Source: Halioglobus maricola
Lineage (GTDB): Bacteria > Pseudomonadota > Gammaproteobacteria > Pseudomonadales > Halieaceae
Assembly (NCBI RefSeq): GCF_009388985.1
Contig: NZ_CP036422.1
Span: 4,230,501 to 4,294,500 of the forward strand
DNA: 64,000 nt
Direction of reading: 5' to 3'
Shown: in pieces, positions 43,156 through 51,869 of the stretch
Position numbering within the stretch: position 1 is the first letter of the stretch
Layout of the letters: each line of letters begins with the position of its first letter
The notes under the pieces: generated by a model
Told to the model about the DNA's origin: nothing
Seen by the model: the letters and a program-made list of their open reading frames with translations, nothing else
Database searches by the model: none
Position numbers and translations under genes: made by a program

Positions 43156-43926
43156 ATGTCATCCACTTCCGTCAACGAGCCACTTGGCGCTCGAATAGCA
43201 CTATATTCCGTCGCTGCAACCGGTCTCGCTAGTGGTGTAGCCCAGGCGGCACCGGTCGAATCAGAAGGTTTCCCAATTTCACTGACCGTCGAAACAGGCG
43301 GCGACAGCTATGACTATCAAGAAACCTTCATCGATGTAGATGGCGATGGCACAGATGACTTTCGGCTTTGGGCTGAGGGAAGGCCTCTCGCTAGTCCATG
43401 TGACTATGGGGACGCCAATGCAACAGCGAGTATTGATGATAGCTATTACGGTGACTACAGCAACTATATCCTCAACGATGAGGCAGACTCCTACTATGCC
43501 TCACTGATCACCGACGGAGCCACGATTGACGAAACATCAACAGTCCAGCGTCGATATTCTTATTTAACTGGCTGTTACTATGCGGACTCTGGCAATTTCG
43601 GTCCCCCAACTCGAGGATACATCGGCTTCTCTTTCACCGTTGGCGCTGACAGACACTATGGGTATTTCGACGTGGAAACGGCTCAGGGCAGCCTGGTTAC
43701 AACTATCCACTCCGCATGTTTTGAATCCACCGCTGGCGTCGGCATAGCTGCAGGAGCCTGTGCCCCTCCACCCGCCGCCCCTCCCGTAGATGATCCGGGC
43801 GCCGTGGATCCCGATTCGGGCGCTGCCGCGGATGGGCCGCAGGCGATCCCTGTCGGCGGCCTGATCCCCATGTCACTTGGCGTACTGGCCCTCGGCGCCG
43901 CAGCCATGCGGCGCCGCAGGCAGTAG
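43156..43926 (+). CDS. Secreted protein with Ca-loop motif and C-terminal sorting-type tail
   Basis: 256 residues from ATG 43156, with AGGGGGA just upstream. Residues 1-30 form a signal peptide (YSVAATGLASGVAQA). FIDVDGDGTDDFRL (about 59-72) is a DxDGDG calcium-binding loop. A Pro/Asp/Ala-rich linker leads to the tail IPVGGLIPMSLGVLALGAAAMRRRRQ-like region at 231-256: a short motif, one hydrophobic helix and an Arg cluster. This is the layout of PEP-CTERM, IPTL-CTERM or GlyGly-CTERM signals cut by exosortases or rhombosortases. The exact class is unclear and no sorting protease is in the window. Longer readings upstream lack support. Confidence 0.75.
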   Translation: MSSTSVNEPLGARIALYSVAATGLASGVAQAAPVESEGFPISLTVETGGDSYDYQETFIDVDGDGTDDFRLWAEGRPLASPCDYGDANATASIDDSYYGDYSNYILNDEADSYYASLITDGATIDETSTVQRRYSYLTGCYYADSGNFGPPTRGYIGFSFTVGADRHYGYFDVETAQGSLVTTIHSACFESTAGVGIAAGACAPPPAAPPVDDPGAVDPDSGAAADGPQAIPVGGLIPMSLGVLALGAAAMRRRRQ

Positions 43927-43944
43927 CACTAAAACAGAACGACC

Positions 43945-45927
43945 TTGTCCCCCGGCCGGCGTGCACTGCTGCTGGGCTGGAGTGGCGCCGACTGGGAGTT
44001 ACTACACCCGCTAATCGCAGCGGGTGCCATGCCCAATCTGGCGAAGTTCCTTGAAAACAGCGTTCAGGGAAGCCTGCGCACTCTCCAGCCACAGTTTCCC
44101 CCTCTTCTGTGGACTTCCGTCGTCACGGGTAAAGGACCGGTTGAGCACAACATTCTGCACGGCCTGACGGTCCATCCTACCGGCGATATCCTACCTGTCA
44201 GCCGGCTCGATATCGGCTGCCAGACGATTACTGATATTGTAAACGCCGCGGGCGGAACCACCGTTTCAATCAACTGGCCCCTGAGCTATCCCGCCGTAGG
44301 CCATAGCGCCAGCGAGCTTTGCTTTCGCCTGGCCGGGTCCAGCAATGCGCTGGAGCCATTGGCACCCGCTGCCGTCAGCCCCAGCCATACAGAAGAACTA
44401 GTTCAGGGGCTACGCATGTCCCCAGCAGAGCTCAGCCGGGAAGAGCTCGAATTTTTTGTCAGCGACCTTGATAACGCACAGGCTGCTGGCGATCCCTTAC
44501 TGCAACAGCTTGCGGTCGCCCTGGCTGAGACTATAAGCACTCACGTGGTCGCCATGGAGATGATGGAGAGCGCTGACTGGAATCTCGCCTTGCTCCGTTA
44601 CGAACTCCTCGACACCCTCGGGCCAGCGTTTATGGCGAACCATCCCCCTCAATTGGGTTGGGTAAACGATGAACTGTATGACCGCTACCAGGGCACCATC
44701 GCAGCGGGGTGCCGCTACCTCGATCTGCTGTTCGCCGCCCTCCTTGATCGAGCCGGCAACGAATGCAGTATCGTGCTGTTTTCCGAGCGCGGACTACAAA
44801 GCGGTGAACAACGGCCAAACTCTCGCGAGCTTGCTGAACAGAGGGGTGCAGCACCGTGGTATCGCGAGCAGGGAATTCTGGCCATGTCCGGTCCGCAACT
44901 GCACCATGAAGGCTCCGTGCACGGCGCCGGCTTGCTGGATATTGCTCCAACTGTCCTCGCCATGCTCGACTTACCCCGGGGCGATGACATGCGCGGCCGA
45001 GTTCTGGCTGAATCATTCTCAGAACCGCCTCCAGATATCCGCATCGGCACTCACGAACCCTTGACCCCTGCAAAGAGTGAGACGCTGAGCCCTGCGCAGA
45101 CAGATGCATTGCGTTCCCGCTGGCTGGAAACTGGCGTCATTAAAGAGGCCGACGTTGCATTGACGAGCGCGGGCATCCTCAGTGAGACCAGCTTCAATCG
45201 CGCAATAGCGATGATGGAAAATCGTCAGTTCCAAAGTGCCCACAAAATTCTGGAAAAATTACACCAGGAGCAGCCCGAAAACGAACGAATTGCACTGCAC
45301 CTGGCCCGCTGTAAGCGCCGCACAGGTCACCTGGAAGACTCGGCTAAATTGCTTCAAGCGGTTGTTGACCACCCTCAGCAACGCCCCTATGAACTCATCC
45401 AACTCGCCCAACTACAGATCGCCACCGGACTATACGAACAGGCGCTCGGCAACCTGTTCCGGGCGGAACAGGCGGAGGGGGAGCGACCCCAGGTTCACGC
45501 GACAATAGGCCAGGTTTATCTCAAGCTGGGCCGCTGGGAACAAGCCGAGCGCGCTTATCGCAAGGCCCTGCAAAGGGACCCACAACACGCCGAAGCACAC
45601 CGGGGTATGGCCGCCACACGCCTGGGCCAACGCGACTTCCTGGCCTGCATAGATTCAGCGTTAACGGCGATCGATCTGGACCGCAACCAACCACAGGCGC
45701 ACTACTTTCTGGCCCGCGCACTCGCCGCCACAGAGCGACCGGACACTGCAATTGCCGCCTATGAGACCACTCTGGAATTGAACCCGGACCACACCGACGC
45801 GCGCCAGCAATTGCTCATATTACTAGAGCAGCAGGGCTTCACCGAAGAAGCTGAGCGTCATCGCGCAAAGCTGATCCGCCAGGAAGCGCTAGCGGCCGTC
45901 TCCAAGCAGATGCACGCGCAAAAATAG
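43945..45927 (+). CDS. Alkaline-phosphatase-superfamily domain (degenerate) fused to TPR repeats
   Basis: 660 residues; start TTG 43945, 18 bases after the preceding gene, with no good alternative. Residues 1-370 resemble type I phosphodiesterase/nucleotide pyrophosphatase: LLLGWSGADWELLHPLI, FPPLLWTSVVTGKGPVEHNI, LLDIAPTVLAMLDLP. But the first metal Asp (GxDGADW) is Ser13, and the SDHG metal motif is SERG (E281, R282), so catalysis is doubtful. Residues about 415-650 are TPR repeats (YLKLGRWEQAERAYRKALQRDP). No signal peptide is visible, so a cytoplasmic scaffold is likely. Same transcript as the glycosyltransferase that follows. Confidence 0.8.
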   Translation: MSPGRRALLLGWSGADWELLHPLIAAGAMPNLAKFLENSVQGSLRTLQPQFPPLLWTSVVTGKGPVEHNILHGLTVHPTGDILPVSRLDIGCQTITDIVNAAGGTTVSINWPLSYPAVGHSASELCFRLAGSSNALEPLAPAAVSPSHTEELVQGLRMSPAELSREELEFFVSDLDNAQAAGDPLLQQLAVALAETISTHVVAMEMMESADWNLALLRYELLDTLGPAFMANHPPQLGWVNDELYDRYQGTIAAGCRYLDLLFAALLDRAGNECSIVLFSERGLQSGEQRPNSRELAEQRGAAPWYREQGILAMSGPQLHHEGSVHGAGLLDIAPTVLAMLDLPRGDDMRGRVLAESFSEPPPDIRIGTHEPLTPAKSETLSPAQTDALRSRWLETGVIKEADVALTSAGILSETSFNRAIAMMENRQFQSAHKILEKLHQEQPENERIALHLARCKRRTGHLEDSAKLLQAVVDHPQQRPYELIQLAQLQIATGLYEQALGNLFRAEQAEGERPQVHATIGQVYLKLGRWEQAERAYRKALQRDPQHAEAHRGMAATRLGQRDFLACIDSALTAIDLDRNQPQAHYFLARALAATERPDTAIAAYETTLELNPDHTDARQQLLILLEQQGFTEEAERHRAKLIRQEALAAVSKQMHAQK

Positions 45928-46826
45928 TGATCGTCCCCAAACTCAGTATCGGCTTGCCGGTATACAACGGCGAGAACTTTCTCGCTGGCGCGATAGGCAG
46001 CCTGCTAGACCAGAGCTATCGCGACTTCGAACTCATCATCTCCGACAACGCTTCAACTGATCGGACGGCGGAGATTTGTCTGGCTTTCGCCGCGACCGAC
46101 GATCGAATTCGTTATGTTCGTAATGACGAGAACCAGGGAGCGGCCGCCAACTACAATCAGTGCCTGGCTTTAGCCAGCGGTGAGTATTTCAAATGGGCCG
46201 CTCACGACGACCTCTGCCATCCACTGTTTCTGGCGCGATGCATCGCCGTGCTGGAAGCCAATCCTGGCGTCGTGCTTTGCCACAGCCAAAGCCAGGGAAT
46301 TGATGACAGCGGAGCAACAAAAGGCAGGTATGGGGAAGAGCGCTCATTCAGCTCCCCATCGCCCTCCCGGCGCATGTGGCAGGTTATCAGTACACCCCAT
46401 GTGTGCATCGCTGTATTTGGCGTGATGCGCCGCGCTGTGTTGCTCCAGACCATTCGCCACGGCGATTGGGTTGGCGCCGATAGAAACCTGTTGGCTCAAC
46501 TTAGCCTGCATGGAAAAGTCGTCCTGGTACCCGAGGTACTGTTCAAGCGCAGAGAACACCTGGAATCGTCTATCCATAAGTTTGAAGATGAGCAGGAACG
46601 CCTGGCCTGGTTCAATCCAGCCTTTGCAGGCAAACGAAGCCGGCCTACCTGGCGGCGCTGGCAGGAATACAACAAGGCCGTCCATGGCGCGCCGCTCGGC
46701 CTGGTCGAAAAAGCCCGCTGCTACCTGCAATTACTGCGCTGGGTGGGCGCGAGGCACCACACCGGCCCCAGAAACTACCGGATGCTAGCCCGGGAAATAT
46801 TCACCGGCGCCGGGCCGGCTTCCTAG
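45927..46826 (+). CDS. Family 2 glycosyltransferase
   Basis: 299 residues from GTG 45927, overlapping the previous stop by one base (TAGTG), so translation is coupled. GT-A fold features are LSIGLPVYNGENFLAGAIGSLL, FELIISDNASTDRT and FKWAAHDDLC, where the DD is in the DxD metal/nucleotide position. No membrane segments, so it probably acts at the inner face of the membrane. Donor sugar and acceptor unknown; the CDP-sugar genes downstream suggest a candidate donor. Confidence 0.88.
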   Translation: MIVPKLSIGLPVYNGENFLAGAIGSLLDQSYRDFELIISDNASTDRTAEICLAFAATDDRIRYVRNDENQGAAANYNQCLALASGEYFKWAAHDDLCHPLFLARCIAVLEANPGVVLCHSQSQGIDDSGATKGRYGEERSFSSPSPSRRMWQVISTPHVCIAVFGVMRRAVLLQTIRHGDWVGADRNLLAQLSLHGKVVLVPEVLFKRREHLESSIHKFEDEQERLAWFNPAFAGKRSRPTWRRWQEYNKAVHGAPLGLVEKARCYLQLLRWVGARHHTGPRNYRMLAREIFTGAGPAS

Positions 46827-46895
46827 CCCCTCACGAAGTGGACTTGCTACAATGCTGCGCCTGATTATGCTCCCCATCGACAGAGGTATGTACCC

Positions 46896-47672
46896 GTGAA
46901 AATCGCGATCCTGGCAGGTGGCTTTGGCTCCCGCCTGGGTATAGAGACCGAGAGCAAGCCCAAGCCCCTGGTGGAAATCGGCGGCCGCCCGATTCTCTGG
47001 CACATCATGCATGGCTTCCAGCGCTGGGGCTTGGATGATTTCGTCATTGCCCTGGGCTACAAGGGCGACATGATCAAAAAATATATGGCGGACTACGCTC
47101 GTCTCCACGGCAACCTCAGGATCGAGCTCGGTAACAACGAGATTCATCACCACGACGCACAACCCTTAGATTGGAATGTTGAGTTGATCGAAACCGGGCA
47201 ACGTACCCAGACCGGCGGTCGTATCCTCAGGCTCAAACCATTCGTAGGTAATCAGACTTTCATACTTGCGTGGGGTGATGGCTTGTCTACTGTAGACGTG
47301 GATGCCCTCCTCCAGTTTCACCAGCAACATGGCAAGCTCGCAACCGTTACTGCTGTGCGTCCCCCGGCGCGCTTCGGCCACCTGGAATTCGAGGGAGATC
47401 GCGTGGCGGAATTCTCCGAGAAACCACAGACGGCCGAGGGCTGGATCAACGGCGGCATTTTCGTTCTGGAGCCCGGCGTGTTCGAGTATATCGAAGGCGA
47501 TGACACACACTGGGAACGGGAACCCATGGAGAATCTGGCCCGCGACGGCCAACTGATGGCGTATCGTCACGAGGGCTTCTGGCAGTGTTTGGATACCCCT
47601 CGCGACCTGGCCCTGCTGAATCGGCTATGGAATTCAGGAAGCCCGCCCTGGCAGGCCGCGAAGCCCCTCTGA
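46896..47672 (+). CDS. rfbF: Glucose-1-phosphate cytidylyltransferase
   Basis: Makes CDP-glucose from CTP and glucose 1-phosphate, the entry to CDP-deoxy and branched sugars of O-antigens. 258 residues from GTG 46896 (AGAGG upstream). It begins MKIAILAGGFGSRLGIETE with the nucleotidyltransferase loop and has SKPKPLVEIGGRPILWHIM, then WGDGLSTVD and FGHLEFEGDRVAEFSEKP. The substrate could be supplied by AlgC (4.5-7 kb). Its 3' end overlaps the next gene. Confidence 0.9.
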   Translation: MKIAILAGGFGSRLGIETESKPKPLVEIGGRPILWHIMHGFQRWGLDDFVIALGYKGDMIKKYMADYARLHGNLRIELGNNEIHHHDAQPLDWNVELIETGQRTQTGGRILRLKPFVGNQTFILAWGDGLSTVDVDALLQFHQQHGKLATVTAVRPPARFGHLEFEGDRVAEFSEKPQTAEGWINGGIFVLEPGVFEYIEGDDTHWEREPMENLARDGQLMAYRHEGFWQCLDTPRDLALLNRLWNSGSPPWQAAKPL

Positions 47673-48709
47673 ACATTCTCGTCACCGGCCACCGTGGATA
47701 CATCGGCACCTGCCTGGTGCCGCGCCTGACTGCCCGTGGATTTAATGTCACAGGCTGCGACAGTGACCTTTATGCAGGTTGCGACTTCGGCCCACTGCCA
47801 GATGCCATTCCCGCCTTTGACTGCGACTATCGCGACCTGTCCATCGAACAGTTGGCTCCCTTCGATGCCATTGTGCATCTCGCTGGACTCTCCAACGACC
47901 CGCTAGGAGAGCTGGACCCAGCCCTGACCGACGACATCAATCATCGGGGAGCCGTAGGTTTAGCCCGCAAGGCGCGCGACGCAGGGGTCCAACGCTTCAT
48001 ATTTTCATCTTCGTGCAGCACCTATGGCGCAGCCGGTGAAGCGTTCATTGATGAGAGCGGGGCCTTCCATCCGGTAACGGCCTACGGTCGCTCCAAGGTC
48101 GATGCAGAGCGTGGCATCGCTAAACTGGCCTCTGATTATTTCAGCCCCTCCTTCCTCCGCAACGCCACCGTTTACGGCTATAGCCCGCGTATGCGGTTCG
48201 ATCTGGTGGTGAACAATCTGGTCGCATGGGCCTACACATCAGGCCGTGTGCTACTCAAGAGTCGCGGCACCGCCTGGCGCCCGCTCGTTCATGTGGCCGA
48301 TGTCGCCGATGCGTTTATCGCCACACTGGATGCCCCCCGAGCGGCAGTCCATCTAAAGGCGCTGAATATCGGGCGCAGCAGTGAAAACTTTCGCGTGTGC
48401 GAAGTGGCCGACATGGTTGCCAGAAGCGTGCCGGATAGCCGCACGGATATGGTACCGGAAGCCACAGCTGACGCACGCAACTACCGGGTAAACTGCGATC
48501 TGGCAACCAGTGTCCTCACCACCTGGAAACCACGGTGGACCGTGCCAGACGGCATCGAAGAGGTCTATCGGGCTTGCATTGAGTTCGGCCTTTCTGCAGA
48601 TGAGTTCGAGAGCCCCAAACTGCAACGGCTCGCCCATCTACAACTGCGTCTTCAAACAGGTGAACTCCAGGCTGACCTGCGCCCCTCAAAGGTAGCAGGT
48701 GAATGCTAG
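47627..48709 (+). CDS. NAD-dependent SDR epimerase/dehydratase
   Basis: 360 residues from ATG 47627, overlapping rfbF by 46 bases (a CTG at 47669 is an alternative). Extended short-chain dehydrogenase: Rossmann loop NILVTGHRGYIGTCLV, DAIVHLAGLSNDP, SSSCSTYG and catalytic YGRSK. The Ser-Cys-Ser-Thr-Tyr context is like nucleotide-sugar epimerases rather than 4,6-dehydratases, which have a Thr-Asp-Glu triplet. The product could be a CDP-sugar epimer or ketosugar; the exact reaction is unknown. Confidence 0.82.
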   Translation: MEFRKPALAGREAPLNILVTGHRGYIGTCLVPRLTARGFNVTGCDSDLYAGCDFGPLPDAIPAFDCDYRDLSIEQLAPFDAIVHLAGLSNDPLGELDPALTDDINHRGAVGLARKARDAGVQRFIFSSSCSTYGAAGEAFIDESGAFHPVTAYGRSKVDAERGIAKLASDYFSPSFLRNATVYGYSPRMRFDLVVNNLVAWAYTSGRVLLKSRGTAWRPLVHVADVADAFIATLDAPRAAVHLKALNIGRSSENFRVCEVADMVARSVPDSRTDMVPEATADARNYRVNCDLATSVLTTWKPRWTVPDGIEEVYRACIEFGLSADEFESPKLQRLAHLQLRLQTGELQADLRPSKVAGEC

Positions 48710-49968
48710 CCAAACCCGACTCTGCTCTGGAATCCCAGGCCAGCGAGGCTACCTGCCGGAGCTGCGGTCAAAGCGGGCTCGTCGCTATCCTGGACTACGG
48801 CGATATGCCTCCTTCCGACCGGTTTCTACAGCCTGGAGAACAGACCAATCCAGCACCGTTAGCGCTGGTCTTCTGTCGAAACTGCGCTCTGCTGCAATTA
48901 CTCACATCGCCACCGGCCAACGCGCTGTTTGGCCCCGATTATCTGTACCAGTCTTCCTGCTCTGAGAGCTGGCTGGAGCACGCCCGCAAGAACGCCGAGG
49001 AATTGATAGCGCGCCTCGCGCTCAGCGAGGGGGACCGTGTTATCGAACTTGCCAGTAACGATGGGTACCTGCTGCAGTTCTTTAAGCAGCGGGGGCTCGC
49101 CGTGTTGGGAGTAGACCCTGCCCCTGTGCCCGCCTCCATCGCCAACGACCAGGGCATAGAGACTCTACAGCAGTTTTTCAGCCAGGCCCTCGGGGCCAGT
49201 TTGCAAGCCCGGGGCGTACAAGCGAGGCTGGTTATTGCCAACAACGTGATCGCCCACGTGGAAGACCCACACGACTTTATTCGCGGTGTGCGCGAAATTC
49301 TCGCGCCCGGGGGAACCTGGGTAATCGAGTTTCCCCATGCCCGGGCGCTGGTGGAGGGCTGCGCTTTTGACACCGTTTACCACGAACACCGCTGCTACTT
49401 TTCCCTGCATTCACTCAAGGCGCTGCTAGCGATACACGGCTTTGAGATTACCGACATCCAGCAACTCAGCAGTCACGGGGGTTCGCTAAGGGTGTTCGCT
49501 ACTCTGGAGGGCGAGCCCTCCACTGCAGTGCTCGAGTTGCTGCAACAAGAGTCTTTGGAGAGAGTCACTTCAGCTGACTTCTTTTTGGATTTTGCGCAAT
49601 CTGCCCTGGCCAAGTGCGACGACATCGCCGGGCTGATCAATCGCCTGGCGGCAAAAGGTCATCGCATCGCGGCGTACGGGGCCGCGGCCAAAGGAACAAT
49701 ATTGTTGAATTGCATCGGGCAAGCGAGTGATCACATCGAGTTCGCCATAGACAGAAATCAAAACAAACACGGACGCAGCATTCCCGGCGTTAACATTCCG
49801 ATACGCGCGTGCAGCGACACGGCGCTCACCAACATTGATTACCTCGTGCTGCTGCCCTGGAATCTCGAGCGTGAAGTTCTGCAACAACAGCAGGAGTATC
49901 AACAACAAGGTGGCCACTTCATCGTGCCGCTACCTGATGTTCGGGTCGTGAAGGGAAACCAGACTTGA
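48703..49968 (+). CDS. Sugar C-methyltransferase with N-terminal zinc finger (first of two)
   Basis: 421 residues. Three-part architecture of NDP-ketosugar C-methyltransferases (TylCIII, NovU, TcaB9): a zinc domain (CRSCG and CRNCA), a class I SAM domain (VIELASNDGYLLQFF), and a C-terminal domain (IAAYGAAAKGTILLNCIG). The catalytic stretch YHEHRCYF retains the Tyr-x-Glu-His seen in TcaB9. It likely adds a methyl to carbon next to a keto group of a nucleotide sugar. It overlaps the epimerase gene by seven bases. Confidence 0.88.
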   Translation: MLAKPDSALESQASEATCRSCGQSGLVAILDYGDMPPSDRFLQPGEQTNPAPLALVFCRNCALLQLLTSPPANALFGPDYLYQSSCSESWLEHARKNAEELIARLALSEGDRVIELASNDGYLLQFFKQRGLAVLGVDPAPVPASIANDQGIETLQQFFSQALGASLQARGVQARLVIANNVIAHVEDPHDFIRGVREILAPGGTWVIEFPHARALVEGCAFDTVYHEHRCYFSLHSLKALLAIHGFEITDIQQLSSHGGSLRVFATLEGEPSTAVLELLQQESLERVTSADFFLDFAQSALAKCDDIAGLINRLAAKGHRIAAYGAAAKGTILLNCIGQASDHIEFAIDRNQNKHGRSIPGVNIPIRACSDTALTNIDYLVLLPWNLEREVLQQQQEYQQQGGHFIVPLPDVRVVKGNQT

Positions 49969-51137
49969 GCCTGTCGCCCTGCCCCTGCTGTTATGCCTCC
50001 GAACTGGAGATTTTCTACAGCGCCGGCACAGTACCCGTGCACAGCACACTTTTGATGCGCACTCGCGAGGCTGCGCTGGACTATCCCAAGGGGAGCCTGG
50101 AACTCGCCGTCTGCCACGCGTGTGGCTTTATCACCAACCTCGCTTTTGAGCGGGGTCGGCACGAATATTCGCACGACTGCGAAGAAAGCCAGGGCTGCTC
50201 CCCCACCTTCAGCCGGTGGCTGCAAGAGCTGGCTGCGCAGCTCGTAGAGAACCACGACATACGCCACAAAACCGTTCTGGAAATTGGTTCAGGCAAAGGA
50301 GAATTTCTCGAAGCCATCTGCCGAGCAGGTGACAACCGGGGCTTCGGCTATGACCCTGCCTACGTGCGCGGTCGCCACGATTCCCAAACCACCGGCTCAC
50401 TGGATTTTATCCCCGAATTCTGGGACGCCAGCAAAGGTATTCACGATGCTGAATTCATAGCCTGTCGCCACACGCTGGAGCATATTCCTGATGTAGCTGA
50501 CTTTCTCGCACAGTTGCGCGAGGCAATTGCATCGCGAATTGATACGCTGGTGTTCTTCGAAGTACCCGACGTCATGCGCGTGCTAAAAGAGTGCGCGTTC
50601 TGGGACATCTACTACGAACACTGCTCCTATTTCAGCACCCGAAGCCTCGAGCGCCTGTTTCAACGCAACGGCTTTGACGTACTGGAATGCGCTCTAGATT
50701 ACGACGATCAATACATCATGCTGTTGGCACGACCGATCGCTAGTCCTCCGGTCGCCGCAACGGACCCCGCGCTGGAGCTAGCAGCTAGTGACCACTACCG
50801 CGATCACTGGGCAAAAAATAGCATCCACTGGCAGGCATTTTTACAGCAACGTCTGGAGCGAGAACAGGCCGTGGTGCTTTGGGGCGGCGGGTCAAAAGCC
50901 GTTGCTTTCCTGACCCGCATTCAAGGGAGCGCGGCGATAAAAACGGTGGTCGACATCAACCCACACAAGCAGGGCGCCTACATGCCCGGCACAGGTCAGC
51001 TTGTCATCGCACCAGGAGAGCTAAAGGAAAACCCGCCCCATACCGTTATTGTCGTCAATCCCATCTATCATGGGGAAATTGAAGCGATGCTGAGCGAGCT
51101 TGGCTTACAACCTGAGATCGTCTGCCTACAAGGCTAA
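49965..51137 (+). CDS. Sugar C-methyltransferase-like protein with zinc finger (second of two)
   Basis: 390 residues from TTG 49965, overlapping the previous stop as TTGA. Same architecture as its neighbour: CPCC and CHAC cysteine pairs, SAM motif VLEIGSGKGEFLEAI, and C-terminal domain VVLWGGGSKAVAFLTRI with DINPHKQGAYMPGTG. The catalytic-type stretch YYEHCSYF keeps Tyr, Glu and His. The two proteins are clearly diverged rather than a recent duplication, so they may methylate different positions or sugars. Last gene of the set. Confidence 0.85.
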   Translation: MSLSPCPCCYASELEIFYSAGTVPVHSTLLMRTREAALDYPKGSLELAVCHACGFITNLAFERGRHEYSHDCEESQGCSPTFSRWLQELAAQLVENHDIRHKTVLEIGSGKGEFLEAICRAGDNRGFGYDPAYVRGRHDSQTTGSLDFIPEFWDASKGIHDAEFIACRHTLEHIPDVADFLAQLREAIASRIDTLVFFEVPDVMRVLKECAFWDIYYEHCSYFSTRSLERLFQRNGFDVLECALDYDDQYIMLLARPIASPPVAATDPALELAASDHYRDHWAKNSIHWQAFLQQRLEREQAVVLWGGGSKAVAFLTRIQGSAAIKTVVDINPHKQGAYMPGTGQLVIAPGELKENPPHTVIVVNPIYHGEIEAMLSELGLQPEIVCLQG

Positions 51138-51152
51138 AACGATCGCAAAGCG

Positions 51153-51707
51153 CTAAGGTGCGATCTCGGTGAACCGCGCCCATTTATCCTGAAAGCGCAC
51201 CACCGCTCGCGGTGTAGCTTCGCCCGTGCCCGCCGGGCGCAAACCGGGAGCGTGAGCAACAATATTGTCCAGGATCTGTTCCTGATCCGGATCAGTATCC
51301 ACCAGCATGACGTGCTTGCCCCTGCGCAGGGCCGGCTCAAAACGCGCGAAATCGGCATGGGGTTTGCCGATCCCTATGAGGCCCCCTTCCCAGGTACAAA
51401 ATCCCAGCAATACAATCGCCAGGAATATCGAAGGCACCCAGGTGTAGTGAGCGCTGAAACCCGTTACCCAGGCGAGCACCAGCACAGTTGAGGCTAAAGC
51501 TACACCTACCAGAGCACCTCGCTCCGTGCCCCGAACGACATCTTTCTTCAACACGGCTTCTACATCATTCAAACGCCGCTCGGAAATACCGGCATCGTTG
51601 CGACTGAGGACATGAATCTGGGGTGTAGTGAACCCTGCTTGCTGCAGGTCGGTAGAAACCAGCTGAAGCTGGTCGAGGTTATCGCTGACAAAATAGTGAC
51701 GCTTCAT
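51153..51707 (-). CDS. Membrane protein of unknown function with two hydrophobic segments
   Basis: 184 residues from ATG 51707; CAGGAG lies about eight bases upstream, favouring it over TTG 51713. The N-terminal ~60 residues are soluble (MKRHYFVSDNLDQLQLVSTDL, then IHVLSRNDAG). Two adjacent helices follow (about 65-105, GALVGVALASTVLVLAWV and WVPSIFLAIVLLGFCTWEGG), then a soluble C-terminus with HVMLVDTDPDQEQ. Similar proteins are often mislabelled NAD/FAD-utilizing enzyme or magnesium transporter; I see no cofactor motif. A stress-related role is only a guess. Convergent with the last methyltransferase gene. Confidence 0.72.
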   Translation of the reverse strand: MKRHYFVSDNLDQLQLVSTDLQQAGFTTPQIHVLSRNDAGISERRLNDVEAVLKKDVVRGTERGALVGVALASTVLVLAWVTGFSAHYTWVPSIFLAIVLLGFCTWEGGLIGIGKPHADFARFEPALRRGKHVMLVDTDPDQEQILDNIVAHAPGLRPAGTGEATPRAVVRFQDKWARFTEIAP

Positions 51708-51869
51708 GGGCAATCTCCTGTCTCGATTAAGCAGAGTATAGATTCTGACTCAGGAATCGCCAGTTCAGGCGATGATCAGAAAAAAATCACATCCAAAATC
51801 TCGCTGTTTTCTATAGTCAGGAGTACTCGCAGGAGAGAGATCCCGCGGGAAACATGGAGGAAAGTCAAA

